Counted from the first letter of the stretch, positions 9,418 to 17,096 are shown. The stretch: DNA of 32,758 nucleotides from OFTM382 sp964352615 (GCA_964352615.1 CAYGSG010000030.1:1-32758), one strand, 5' to 3'. Translations and numbers: made by a program. The notes: generated from the letters alone by a model not told the origin.

Positions 9418-9848
9418 ACCTACTTGTCACGCAGGATGCCACGCCCGCGATCCGCGATACACCCATCGGGATCATCGTCGACAAGAACGCCCGCGAGGGC
9501 ACGGGCGGCTACCACCGCACCGAAGTCGACGGGCTGGCGATTATCATCACCGCTGTGTTGGCATTTGGATTCGCAGCCATCGCGTGCTGGCTCTGGTGGT
9601 CGCACGCGAACCGCGCTAACAACTCAGTCACCGCTGTCCGCCGGGTCGCGCGCCGTCTGGGTCTAAGCCGATCTGAAGTCGCCGCAGTCCAGGCCGCAGC
9701 CGACAGCGCCCGGGTCGAACCCGCTGCCATGCTCCTTAGCACAGCGGTCTTCGACAACACCGTCCGGCAGGCTGCGGCGGGCACCGCAGACCACGAGGCG
9801 CTCGCCTCTGCCCGCCAGCGACTCGGCCATGCGTTCGGAACGAGCTAG
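9414..9848 (+). CDS. Small single-pass membrane protein of unknown function
   Basis: A 144-residue protein with one strong hydrophobic segment at about residues 44-66 (ending CWLWW), followed by a positively charged region and a helical cytoplasmic-looking tail (RVARRLGLSRSEVAAVQAAA). The N-terminus has no cleavable signal. Translation is probably coupled to the HEAT-like gene through a 4-bp ATGA overlap, which suggests the two products work together, perhaps with this protein tethering the HEAT scaffold to the membrane (inference). Its TAG stop shares the palindrome CTAG with the stop of the convergent esterase gene. I do not recognise a named family. Confidence 0.7.
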   Translation: MNLLVTQDATPAIRDTPIGIIVDKNAREGTGGYHRTEVDGLAIIITAVLAFGFAAIACWLWWSHANRANNSVTAVRRVARRLGLSRSEVAAVQAAADSARVEPAAMLLSTAVFDNTVRQAAAGTADHEALASARQRLGHAFGTS

Positions 9849-10684
9849 TCCCGCGGCGGCTGCTCGCCCTTGACGATCAACGGCTGTTCGCCACGCAGGC
9901 GTCGCGCGGTGTCTGCCACAAACAACGGGTTGCCGGGCACCAAGAAGTGGCTGAAGAACACCTGCCCCCGGTCCCACAGCGGCACCTCGCCGGGCGGTGC
10001 CGTGCGTGTCGCGCCGACCCATGTGTCGTTTAACTGCGCGTACGGGATCAACTCGTAGTCTGTTTCGGGCCACTTGGAGTTGAGCTGGCCCAGGTACACC
10101 GAGCCGGGCTTCATCGCCTTGGCCGCCGGGTCGATCGCGATGCGTCGCGCAAGGATCGAGCCTTGGTGCGGCGAGCCGTAGGTAAACAGCCTGCGCACCT
10201 TGAGCCGCCTCGTTGGCTCGGCCCGGCTGCTGTCCAGTCGCGCCGGTCGATCGTCTGATGCCAGCGCCGCGTGCCGTGCTACCAGCCCGCCCATCGAGAT
10301 GCCCAGCACATCCACCTCGACCGTTTCGTCTGGGCTGTCGCTCGGCCAGCGCTCCTGCACCTCGCGCACCACCCGGGCCGCGATCTCGTGGATGTCGTCC
10401 CCGAACATGTACACCACCGTGTGGAAGTCCTCGGCCTTGCCGCTGGTCATCGAACGCACCCGGCTGGTAAGCCTGCGTGCGTTGGTCGCGGGCGAGCGGT
10501 ACCCGCTGAGCACCAGCACCGGGCGGTCGAGTTCCACTGGGTTCGAGACCATCGTCTCGCGGGCAACTTTGAGTTCGGAGGCACTCACCCGGACAGCCGG
10601 GTTCACGGGCCCGACCGATCGACAGCCCACCAGCACCGCCGCCGCAGCCGTCAGCCCGATCAGTGGCACCGCCCGCCGGGTCAT
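9845..10684 (-). CDS. Lipoprotein alpha/beta-hydrolase (lipase/esterase-like)
   Basis: From the ATG at 10684 the product is 279 residues with a lipoprotein signal: MTRR, hydrophobic LIGLTAAAAVLVG, then lipobox cysteine C21. The mature part has a hydrolase strand (DRPVLVLSGY), the nucleophile elbow VLGISMGG with Ser near 130, then YGSPHQG, a motif common in lipases and PGAP1-like esterases. A likely catalytic histidine lies in FFSHFLVPGNP close to the C-terminus. The frame extends upstream to ATGs at 10732 and 10768; 10684 was preferred because it gives a normal signal peptide. It is expected in the envelope, acting on ester or acyl substrates; the substrate is not evident. It is divergent from the TraB-like gene and convergent with the small membrane protein gene. 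Confidence 0.8.
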   Translation of the reverse strand: MTRRAVPLIGLTAAAAVLVGCRSVGPVNPAVRVSASELKVARETMVSNPVELDRPVLVLSGYRSPATNARRLTSRVRSMTSGKAEDFHTVVYMFGDDIHEIAARVVREVQERWPSDSPDETVEVDVLGISMGGLVARHAALASDDRPARLDSSRAEPTRRLKVRRLFTYGSPHQGSILARRIAIDPAAKAMKPGSVYLGQLNSKWPETDYELIPYAQLNDTWVGATRTAPPGEVPLWDRGQVFFSHFLVPGNPLFVADTARRLRGEQPLIVKGEQPPRD

Positions 10685-10800
10685 CAGGGCAGCCAGTGAA
10701 CGATTCGAGCCAGCAAGGTGCAGCGTGGGCATGGCTCGGAGCGTACAACCGTTCAGGATCATCAGCACCAGCCCGCCTTATGCCATCGCAGGAGACGACC

Positions 10801-12132
10801 ATGCCAAGCCAGCCTCTCATCCGTCTTGGCAGCGCCATCCGCAGCCTGCTCGCGCTCACGCTCCTTGCTGCGCCTGCGATTGCAAGCGACGACGACCAAG
10901 CGTGGATCCGTGTCACCGAGACCGACTCGACGATCACCCTCGAATCCGTATCGCGCGCCTACACGCCCATCAACGGCGATGGTCCGGTCATCCACCTCGT
11001 CGGAGCCGTTCACATCGGTGACTGGCAGTTCTACGACCGCGTGCAGTCCCTGCTCGACGCGGTTCCCGTCGTGCTCTGGGAAGGCGTGGGCGGCGGGTTC
11101 GAGACTGTCGACGACCCAGCCGTGCGCAACAACATGGACGCCCTCCGCGTGCGCACGGAGCGACGGCTTCGGTTGCTCGACACGGTCGCACGCTTGAACG
11201 ACCGGTCGCCGGCCACCGTAGCCGAGCTAGCCGAGAGCGCCCCGGCCGGCTTTGGTCCGCTGATCGAGGCCGCTTCGACCGATGCATGGGGCAACCCGGT
11301 TGTGATCGAACGCGCCGGCGACACCTGGTCGGTCGTCTCGTTCGGCGCCGACGGCGAGCCGGGCGGCGAAGGGCTCGATGCCGACATTCATTCGGATGAC
11401 CACGTTTCTCCCCCCGAGACCATCGCGGGCGGCGGGCTTCAAGCCGATCTCGCGTCCGCGCTCGGGCTTACCTTCCAGATGGACGGCGTGGACTACCAGC
11501 GTGCGCACTGGCGCAACAGCGACCTCAGCGTGTCCGAACTCCGCAGGGCGTTCGACGGCGAGGACGTAGGCGACCGCCCATCGCCCGCAACCAAGCCCAA
11601 GCAGGGTGCCGCCGCGCAACGCGAGCCCGTTGAGGCTTCAGATGCAGGCGGCTCCAACGACCAGACCGATGCACTGCTCAAGACCATGAGCGGCGAGGGC
11701 ATGGTCGCGGGCGTCATGAAGTTCGTCACCCGCCTCATGGGCAAGACGCCGAGCAGCCGGGCGAAAGCCAAGATCATGCTCAGCGAGACGCTCAGCCACG
11801 CCGAGGCATTGCTCTCGATGCAGCAGGGGCCGGCGGCTGAACTGATGGATGTGCTCATCCACCAGCGCAACGACCGCGTGCTTTACGACATCGACCAGAT
11901 CCGCGCGCACGAGCCCGACGTCAAACAGCTCGCGGTGTTCTATGGCGGCGGGCACTTACCAGCGATGGCCGAGGCGCTTGTCGAGCGCGGCTACGAGCCC
12001 GCGGGCGAACTCTGGTTCCCGGCGATCACGGTGGATCTCGAAGCCAATGGCATCGACCGCGAGCAGATTGAACAGAGCCGCAAGATGATCAAGATGTTCA
12101 TCGAGATGTCCATCCCGAGGATGCCCGAGTAG
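10801..12132 (+). CDS. Secreted TraB/GumN-like protein with inserted GspG-like domain
   Basis: 443 residues. The ATG at 10801 follows a GGAGA ribosome site and opens a signal peptide (LLALTLLAAPAIAS, cleavage near 29). TraB/GumN-type features are HLVGAVHIGDWQFYD (65-79), VVLWEGVG (90-97), then after an interruption ALGLTFQMDGVDYQ, RNSDLSVSELRR, LIHQRNDRVLYDI and LAVFYGGGHLPAMAEAL (378-392). Between the first and second halves, about residues 105-198, lies a segment that looks like the C-terminal core of the type II secretion pseudopilin GspG: a helix (LRLLDTVARLNDRSPATVAEL), then DAWGNPVVI and SFGADGEPGGEGLDADI. In GspG this glycine/acid loop binds calcium. A low-complexity linker (255-290) follows. 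Likely periplasmic or exported; TraB-like proteins resemble the TIKI/GumN metalloprotease group, but activity here is unproven. Confidence 0.8.
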   Translation: MPSQPLIRLGSAIRSLLALTLLAAPAIASDDDQAWIRVTETDSTITLESVSRAYTPINGDGPVIHLVGAVHIGDWQFYDRVQSLLDAVPVVLWEGVGGGFETVDDPAVRNNMDALRVRTERRLRLLDTVARLNDRSPATVAELAESAPAGFGPLIEAASTDAWGNPVVIERAGDTWSVVSFGADGEPGGEGLDADIHSDDHVSPPETIAGGGLQADLASALGLTFQMDGVDYQRAHWRNSDLSVSELRRAFDGEDVGDRPSPATKPKQGAAAQREPVEASDAGGSNDQTDALLKTMSGEGMVAGVMKFVTRLMGKTPSSRAKAKIMLSETLSHAEALLSMQQGPAAELMDVLIHQRNDRVLYDIDQIRAHEPDVKQLAVFYGGGHLPAMAEALVERGYEPAGELWFPAITVDLEANGIDREQIEQSRKMIKMFIEMSIPRMPE

Positions 12133-12152
12133 TGAGGTTCGCATGGCTGGAT

Positions 12153-13511
12153 TCAAGTTCCCTTGATGGTCAGCGGCGTGGCTCCCCCTGCGCCCCCCGT
12201 GGCACCGCGCGAGCCGTTCATGCGCTCAGCCGCGACCTTTTCCCAGCCGCTGCCGAGTTCGCCTTCGGCGTCGGGCGGCACGATCTCGACCTTCTTCTCG
12301 CCGAGCTTGACCTCGCCCGCGCGCACACGCTCTTGAAACCGCACGCACTCGCTGAGCAACCGGTCGAGAATCTCGGCCTCGGGGATGTTGGCGACCTTCT
12401 CGCCTTGGACGTAGATGATGCCGCGCTGGTTGCCAGCGAATACCGCCACGTCGGCGCCCTCGGCCTCGCCCGGGCCGTTGACCACGCAGCCCATCACCGC
12501 GACCTTCATCGGCACCTGAATGTGCTCAGCGAGCTTCGTGCGCACGTCCTGGATCAGCGTGAACAGATCGACCTGTATGCGACCACACGTGGGGCACGCG
12601 ATCAGCTCCGCGCCCTTGCGCTCCCGCAGGCCAAGGCAGTAGAGCAGCTCGAGCCCGTCCTCGACCTCGTAGATCGGGTCGTTCGCGTAGCTGATGCGGA
12701 TGGTGTCGCCCACGCCCCGCGTCAAGAGCGAGCCCAGCGCGACCACGCTGCGGATGCAGCCCGTCTCCTTCGGTCCCGCGTGCGTCACGCCCAGATGCAA
12801 GGGGTGGGGGAACCGCTGGGAGACTTCGGTGTACGCGTCCATCACGAGCATCGCGTCCATGGACTTGGCGCTGATGGCGATGTCGAAGAAGTCCATCTCG
12901 TAGAAGATGTCGAGGTACTCTTCGAGCTTAGCGATCATGATCGCGAGCAGGTAGCCGTGCTTGTGCTCGCTGAAGTACGCGCCGAGTTCCTTGGCGCGGG
13001 CCTGTTTGTCCTTGCGCTCGATGATCGAGCCCTCGTTGACACCCACCCGGATCGGGATCTTGGCATCGGCGCACGCGCTGATTACGTTCTGCACCTGCGC
13101 GCGGTCCGAGATGTTGCCCGGGTTGAGCCTGATCTTGTGGACGCCGGCATCGACCGCTTCGAGCGCGCGCTTGAAGTGGAAGTGAACGTCCGCCACGATC
13201 GGCACGCTGGTCTGCTTGATGATCTCGGCAAGGGCCTGCGTGTCCTTGCGCTCGGGCACCGCGACCCGCACGATGTCCGCGCCGGCGGCTTGCAGTTTGA
13301 GAATCTCGGCGACGCACTTATCGATGTCGTGCGTGTAGCCCGCGGTCATGGTCTGTACGGAGACGGGCGCGGGCCGGGTTGGTCTGGAATGGTCGCCGCC
13401 GGGGGCAGCGGATCGTGGGTCCGCATCCAGCGGCAGCCCGCCACCGATCTGCACGATGCCGGTGCGGTCGTCACCTACGAAGATCGGCCTGGTCGGTCGC
13501 CTTGGGTCCAT
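12153..13511 (-). CDS. ispG: 4-hydroxy-3-methylbut-2-enyl diphosphate synthase (IspG/GcpE)
   Basis: Iron-sulfur enzyme of the non-mevalonate isoprenoid pathway that converts MEcPP to HMBPP. The 452-residue protein shows the TIM-barrel signatures VSVQTMT, GADIVRVAVP, VPIVADVHFHFKRAL, KIRLNPGNI and LHLGVTHAGP. The C-terminal [4Fe-4S] ligands are in ACPTCGR and MGCVVNGPGE. It is longer than the roughly 370 residues of E. coli IspG for two reasons: a Pro/Gly/Asp-rich insertion at about 28-48, between IGGGLP and VSVQTMT, and a C-terminal extension of about 50 residues ending in a Gly/Ala-rich tail. The ATG at 13511 is the only start giving the complete N-terminus. The zinc-ribbon membrane gene and a repeat cluster lie upstream on the same strand. 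Confidence 0.96.
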   Translation of the reverse strand: MDPRRPTRPIFVGDDRTGIVQIGGGLPLDADPRSAAPGGDHSRPTRPAPVSVQTMTAGYTHDIDKCVAEILKLQAAGADIVRVAVPERKDTQALAEIIKQTSVPIVADVHFHFKRALEAVDAGVHKIRLNPGNISDRAQVQNVISACADAKIPIRVGVNEGSIIERKDKQARAKELGAYFSEHKHGYLLAIMIAKLEEYLDIFYEMDFFDIAISAKSMDAMLVMDAYTEVSQRFPHPLHLGVTHAGPKETGCIRSVVALGSLLTRGVGDTIRISYANDPIYEVEDGLELLYCLGLRERKGAELIACPTCGRIQVDLFTLIQDVRTKLAEHIQVPMKVAVMGCVVNGPGEAEGADVAVFAGNQRGIIYVQGEKVANIPEAEILDRLLSECVRFQERVRAGEVKLGEKKVEIVPPDAEGELGSGWEKVAAERMNGSRGATGGAGGATPLTIKGT

Positions 13512-13566
13512 GCCCGATGGTACGTCGCCCAGGGGCCTTGGGATCGTCCGGTCGGGTGCTTGCAGT

Positions 13567-13681
13567 GCCCATCGCTCACGCTCTGGGCTGCTTTCTCATA
13601 CCCGGCCCATCGCTCACACACCGGGCTCCTTTTCAGAAGCAACGTCCTCCGCTAAAGAGCCCTGAGCGTGAGCGATGGGCC
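13567..13681. repeat. Three copies of a ~25-bp palindromic-type repeat, two direct and one inverted
   Basis: Copies lie at 13567-13591 and 13605-13629 (same orientation, GCCCATCGCTCAC core, GGGCT end) and at 13657-13681 in inverse orientation (GAGCCC...GTGAGCGATGGGC). The second and third copies can pair to form a long hairpin with a loop of about 27 nt. The pair covers the 3' end of the zinc-ribbon gene: the inverted copy encodes its RPIAHAQGS tail and the second copy supplies its stop codon. The arrangement resembles REP/BIME elements and could end or process the transcript before ispG. Confidence 0.75.
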
Positions 13682-14441
13682 GAGTTCTGTTCGCATATTT
13701 GCACCGGCGCATGCCGAGGTACGCGAAGGCCTCGAACCACAGGAAACCAACCAGCGCGATTGAACTGCCGGCGATGAGCCAGCCCGCGCGCGCGGGCTGG
13801 CGCCCCATTTCTTCTTCCATCGGCAGCAAGGCGTAAAAAATCAGCATCCCACCGATCCCGGCGATCAACCAAGCGGCGGCCCCGTGAGCGCAAATCGTTG
13901 CCGAGAGCGCACGCGTCATGCGCAACTGCCGATGCCTGCCGAAGAACATGAGTCCACGGCGCTCGATCAGCGTGAGGGTGCCGAGGGACCCATACGCCAC
14001 GGGTGCCATTACCAGGCACAAGAAAACGATCAGGCCGATCGAGTCGCCCGGGCTTCCGGGGGTCCAAACGACCTCGCCGCCTCCGGGCAACGGCGTAGGC
14101 GTTTCAAGCACCAGCAAGAGGGTCAGCGAGAGCAGCGGGGCGAATAACAAAGCAGCCATCCAAAGGTGCCGACGCAAGAGCCTTCGCGCGGACTCGGGAT
14201 CAATGCGAAGTTCATCCAGCGTGGCAAGTGGGGCTCTGGCGGTTCGAACGAGCGTTGCCGCGTAGCCGAATTTGGTCGACTTGCGCTGCCACGGCGTACC
14301 AATCCGTCGCTCGGGCAGGCTCTCGCTGATCGGCTTGCCGCACTCCGGGCAGTCGCCGTCTGTCGGAAGGCCCTCGATGACATAGCCGCACCGCTCGCAC
14401 AGCAGCGTGTACTCGTCGTCCCAAGGCGTGGAGCGGGCCAT
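13614..14441 (-). CDS. Zinc-ribbon multi-pass membrane protein
   Basis: 275 residues. The N-terminus carries a rubredoxin-like zinc ribbon, CERC (15-18) and CPEC (31-34), followed by a soluble linker and about four hydrophobic segments (near 93-110, 135-155, 187-207 and 222-245). This design, a short N-terminal ribbon then a helical membrane part, is common among uncharacterised planctomycete proteins. The last 25 residues have a different character and are encoded by the repeat cluster, so the ancestral stop probably lay nearer residue 250. A perfect 24-bp palindrome lies within the coding region at 13778-13801. The ATG at 14441 lies only 23 bp from the divergent acetyltransferase start. Function unknown. 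Confidence 0.72.
   Translation of the reverse strand: MARSTPWDDEYTLLCERCGYVIEGLPTDGDCPECGKPISESLPERRIGTPWQRKSTKFGYAATLVRTARAPLATLDELRIDPESARRLLRRHLWMAALLFAPLLSLTLLLVLETPTPLPGGGEVVWTPGSPGDSIGLIVFLCLVMAPVAYGSLGTLTLIERRGLMFFGRHRQLRMTRALSATICAHGAAAWLIAGIGGMLIFYALLPMEEEMGRQPARAGWLIAGSSIALVGFLWFEAFAYLGMRRCKYANRTRPIAHAQGSLAEDVASEKEPGV
13778..13801. repeat. Perfect 24-bp GC palindrome inside a coding region
   Basis: The sequence GCCAGCCCGCGC and its exact reverse complement meet without a spacer, inside the loop between membrane segments of the zinc-ribbon protein. It could form a cruciform or a strong RNA hairpin, or arise by chance from CG-rich codons. Confidence 0.7.
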
Positions 14442-14464
14442 AGACGCAAGCGTACACTCCCCGC

Positions 14465-14968
14465 GTGAGCATCCGCGTGGAGCACATCTCGGTCGATCAC
14501 CCGCTGTACGAGGCCTCGTGCGAGCTGCGCGACCGCGTGCTGCTGAAGCCCATCGGCTACTCGATGGACAAGTTCAAGACCGACTACCCAGCGGTGGATA
14601 CCGCGAGCGACCACTTTGTCGCGGTGATGGACCACCCGACGGGTCAAGGCGGCAAGCGGGTGGTGGGGGTGGTGGTGCTCGTGCCGCCCTCTGGGCTCAA
14701 GAACGCCGTGCCCGGCATGGGCAAGCTGATGCAGATGGCCGTCGAGCCCCAGCTTCAGGGCAGCGGGATCGGACGCCAGCTCGTGGCGAGGCTGGAGGCC
14801 CATGCCTATGGCACGCTGGGCTACGACCGGCTGTTCTGCCACGCGCGGGTGGAGGCTGCCGATTTCTACTCCCGCCTCGGCTGGACCATCGAGGGGGAAC
14901 TGTTTCAGGAGGCCGGGATCGATCACTACCGCATGGAGCACGCTCCTGCGGGCTCGAACAGCCGGTAG
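14465..14968 (+). CDS. GNAT-family N-acetyltransferase
   Basis: 167 residues from a GTG start at 14465. The acetyl-CoA binding motif A is complete: MQMAVEPQLQGSGIGRQLVARL (split here as MQMAVEPQ then LQGSGIGRQL, residues about 89-110), with the Q-x-x-G-x-G pyrophosphate loop. It is followed by the helix and strand RLFCHARVEAADFYSRLGW typical of motif B, where a Tyr (near 135) often acts as general acid. The N-terminal FRNA-like region (ELRDRVLLKPIGY) resembles the ElaA/YjcF type of GNAT enzymes. The acceptor cannot be predicted. No Shine-Dalgarno sequence precedes it, and its start lies 23 bp from the divergent zinc-ribbon gene. Confidence 0.88.
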   Translation: MSIRVEHISVDHPLYEASCELRDRVLLKPIGYSMDKFKTDYPAVDTASDHFVAVMDHPTGQGGKRVVGVVVLVPPSGLKNAVPGMGKLMQMAVEPQLQGSGIGRQLVARLEAHAYGTLGYDRLFCHARVEAADFYSRLGWTIEGELFQEAGIDHYRMEHAPAGSNSR

Positions 14969-15060
14969 CGGACGGTCGATTGAACCCGGCCGTGCAAATC
15001 GCACCAAAGACTCCGCAATAGGGTAGCCGAATCGCTGCCAATCTGTCATACTGATGCTTC

Positions 15061-15528
15061 GTGGAACACCGTACTTCCGCCCATTCTGTTGCCCCCGTGC
15101 TTAGCGATCGGCTCCGCCGGGCGGGGCTTCGGCCCACGCGCCAGCGGGCCGCGATCTATTCGGTGCTCGCCTCGACGGATTCCCACCCGACCGCGGTCGA
15201 ACTCCACGAGATGGTGCAGCAATTCGAGCCGAGCCTGAGCCTCGCGACCGTCTACAACACGCTCGATGCCCTGACCGGTGCAAGCCTGTGCCAGAAGCTG
15301 CCCCCGACCGGCCCGGAGACCGCCTGGCGGTACGACGCCGATACTTCCGAGCACGTCCACGCTGCGACCCCCGCCGGCCGATGGATCGACCTGCCGCCCA
15401 AGCTCAGCCAGCGGCTGCTCGACTCGCTTGATCCGGCGATACTCGCCGAGATCGAGCGGGCCACCGGCTGCAAGGTGCTTCGGGCAACCGTTCAACTCAC
15501 GATCGAGCCCGATGCTGAGCGAGTCTGA
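15061..15528 (+). CDS. Fur-family transcriptional regulator lacking the CxxC zinc site
   Basis: 155 residues from GTG at 15061. The N-terminal winged helix is a clear Fur/PerR domain: GLRPTRQRAAIYSVL, SHPTAVELHEMV, and the recognition helix region SLATVYNTLDAL. The dimerisation half begins normally (WRYD, then EHVH with H98 and H100). The segment that should read H-x-x-C-x-x-C-G is instead HAATPAG, one residue shorter and without either cysteine, and the second CxxC common in the family is also absent. C77 and C146 remain as single cysteines. The protein should bind DNA as a Fur-type dimer but probably has no structural zinc there, so its sensing mode may differ from Fur, Zur or PerR. Target unknown. 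Confidence 0.85.
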   Translation: MEHRTSAHSVAPVLSDRLRRAGLRPTRQRAAIYSVLASTDSHPTAVELHEMVQQFEPSLSLATVYNTLDALTGASLCQKLPPTGPETAWRYDADTSEHVHAATPAGRWIDLPPKLSQRLLDSLDPAILAEIERATGCKVLRATVQLTIEPDAERV

Positions 15529-15633
15529 TGCTGAGCTGGCGAGCGAGGCTCAAGCCAGCCCCGCGATAGGCCGATAGCCCTTCTGGATCCGCTCGCACAG
15601 GCCCCCTGAGCGAGCCTAGACCGGAGGCTGACC

Positions 15634-16014
15634 ATGTCCGACCGCGACCGCCGCGAGGCAACCCGATTCACGCTTAAGCCCATGTACACGCGGGTGCTGG
15701 TCCGTCCTGAGGGCGAGCGAATGTTCACCCTTGAGGGCCACGCCTACGACATCTCGATGGGCGGGCTGCGGTTCGAACTCGATCAAGAGATCCCCACGGG
15801 CAGCCCCATCGGCATCATGCTCGAACTTCCCGAGCCGGGCGACCCACACGGCGTGCGACTCGTCGCCGCCACCGGCACGGTGGTCTGGATCGATGACGAC
15901 GACATCCCCGGGCCTGTGCGCATGGCCGCGGTCTTCCACGCCTTCGAGACCGCCGACGACGAGCAGCGTCTCAACCAGACGCTCTCGACCGGGCGCTACG
16001 CCCAGGCTGCCTGA
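15634..16014 (+). CDS. PilZ-domain protein, probable cyclic-di-GMP receptor
   Basis: 126 residues, a single PilZ domain. Both nucleotide-binding motifs are present: R-x-x-x-R (R7 to R11 in RREATRF) and D-x-S-x-x-G (D39, S41, G44 in DISMGGLRF). A later strand (ATGTVVWIDDDD) fits the family. It probably binds cyclic-di-GMP and passes the signal to another protein; a role in motility or surface behaviour is possible given the flagellar genes in the window, but nothing here links them directly. The ATG at 15634 has a strong GGAGG ribosome site at 15623-15627, which can pair with an upstream AGCCT to make a weak 5-bp hairpin. obg follows after 47 nt. Confidence 0.9.
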   Translation: MSDRDRREATRFTLKPMYTRVLVRPEGERMFTLEGHAYDISMGGLRFELDQEIPTGSPIGIMLELPEPGDPHGVRLVAATGTVVWIDDDDIPGPVRMAAVFHAFETADDEQRLNQTLSTGRYAQAA

Positions 16015-16061
16015 CGCGGACCGTTCGGCTACGCCAGACCCGCGGCCCCTACGCTATCCGC

Positions 16062-17096
16062 GTGTTCATCGATCGTGCCACCATCCAGATCAGAGCCGGC
16101 AACGGCGGCGACGGCTGCGTCTCCTTCAAACGCTCGCGCATGATGCCCAAGGGCGGGCCTGATGGCGGTGACGGTGGCGACGGAGGCTCGGTCTACTTCG
16201 AAGCCGACCTCGGGCTCAACACGCTCGTCGATTTCCGGGGCACCCACCACTGGAAGGCCGAGCACGGCGAGCAGGGCACCGCCAACAACAAGCACGGCAA
16301 GAACGGCAAGCACAAGATCATCCGTGTGCCCCCCGGCACGCTCATCATCGATGAAGCCACCGGCAACACCCTCGCGGATATCAGCGACACCGAGCCCCTC
16401 GAAGTCGCACGCGGCGGGCGCGGCGGCATGGGCAACGACCGCTTCAAGAACTCCATCAACCAGGCCCCGCGCAAGGCCGAGCCGGGCGAGCCGGGCGAGC
16501 GGTTCGATGTCCGCCTCGAACTCAAGCTCATCGCCGACGCGGGCTTTGTGGGCCTGCCCAACGCAGGCAAGAGCACGCTGCTGGGGGCGCTCACCCGCGC
16601 CAGCGCCAAGGCCGGCAGCTACCCGTTTACCACGCTCACGCCCCAGCTTGGCGTGCTGGAGATCGACCCCCGCAGGCGGGTCGTGCTGGCCGACTTGCCC
16701 GGACTTATCGAGGGCGCAGCAGACGGCGCGGGTTTGGGGCATCAGTTCCTTCAGCACATCGAACGCACGCGCGCGATCGTCCACCTCGTCGATCCTCGGC
16801 CCGCCGAGGGCACAGCGGTCGAGAACTACCTGACTATCCGGGCGGAGCTTGGGTCATACTCAGAAGAGCTCGCCTCCAAGCCCGAACTGATCGTGCTGAC
16901 CAAGGCCGATTTGCTTGAGGCCGATGACGACGCGCAGGCGTTGGCTCATGAGTTCCGGCGTGCGCTTCGTCCGCAGATCGATGCCGATGTGCTCATCATC
17001 AGCGCAGCGACCAACGACGGGCTCGACGAGTTCAAAGAACGGCTGTGGTCGCTCGTGCACAGCGCAGGCCTCAAAGCCGGCGGGTGGAACGCCTAG
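16062..17096 (+). CDS. obg: GTPase Obg/CgtA, ribosome assembly and stress GTPase
   Basis: 344 residues from GTG at 16062. The glycine-rich Obg fold comes first (IRAGNGGDGCVSFKR, GGPDGGDGGDGGSV, ARGGRGGMGN). The GTPase domain then shows G1 GLPNAGKST, G3 DLPGLIEGA, G4 TKADL and G5-like ISAATN. The short C-terminal tail means no OCT domain is present, as in many bacteria. Obg binds the large ribosomal subunit and links GTP/ppGpp levels to ribosome maturation and growth. It follows the PilZ gene on the same strand. Its last 26 bp overlap, on the opposite strand, the second reading frame of the SUMF1-domain gene. Confidence 0.97.
   Translation: MFIDRATIQIRAGNGGDGCVSFKRSRMMPKGGPDGGDGGDGGSVYFEADLGLNTLVDFRGTHHWKAEHGEQGTANNKHGKNGKHKIIRVPPGTLIIDEATGNTLADISDTEPLEVARGGRGGMGNDRFKNSINQAPRKAEPGEPGERFDVRLELKLIADAGFVGLPNAGKSTLLGALTRASAKAGSYPFTTLTPQLGVLEIDPRRRVVLADLPGLIEGAADGAGLGHQFLQHIERTRAIVHLVDPRPAEGTAVENYLTIRAELGSYSEELASKPELIVLTKADLLEADDDAQALAHEFRRALRPQIDADVLIISAATNDGLDEFKERLWSLVHSAGLKAGGWNA

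Noticed and set aside
12132..13655. 507-codon plus-strand open frame opposite ispG
   Set aside because: Shadow of an unmistakable ispG.
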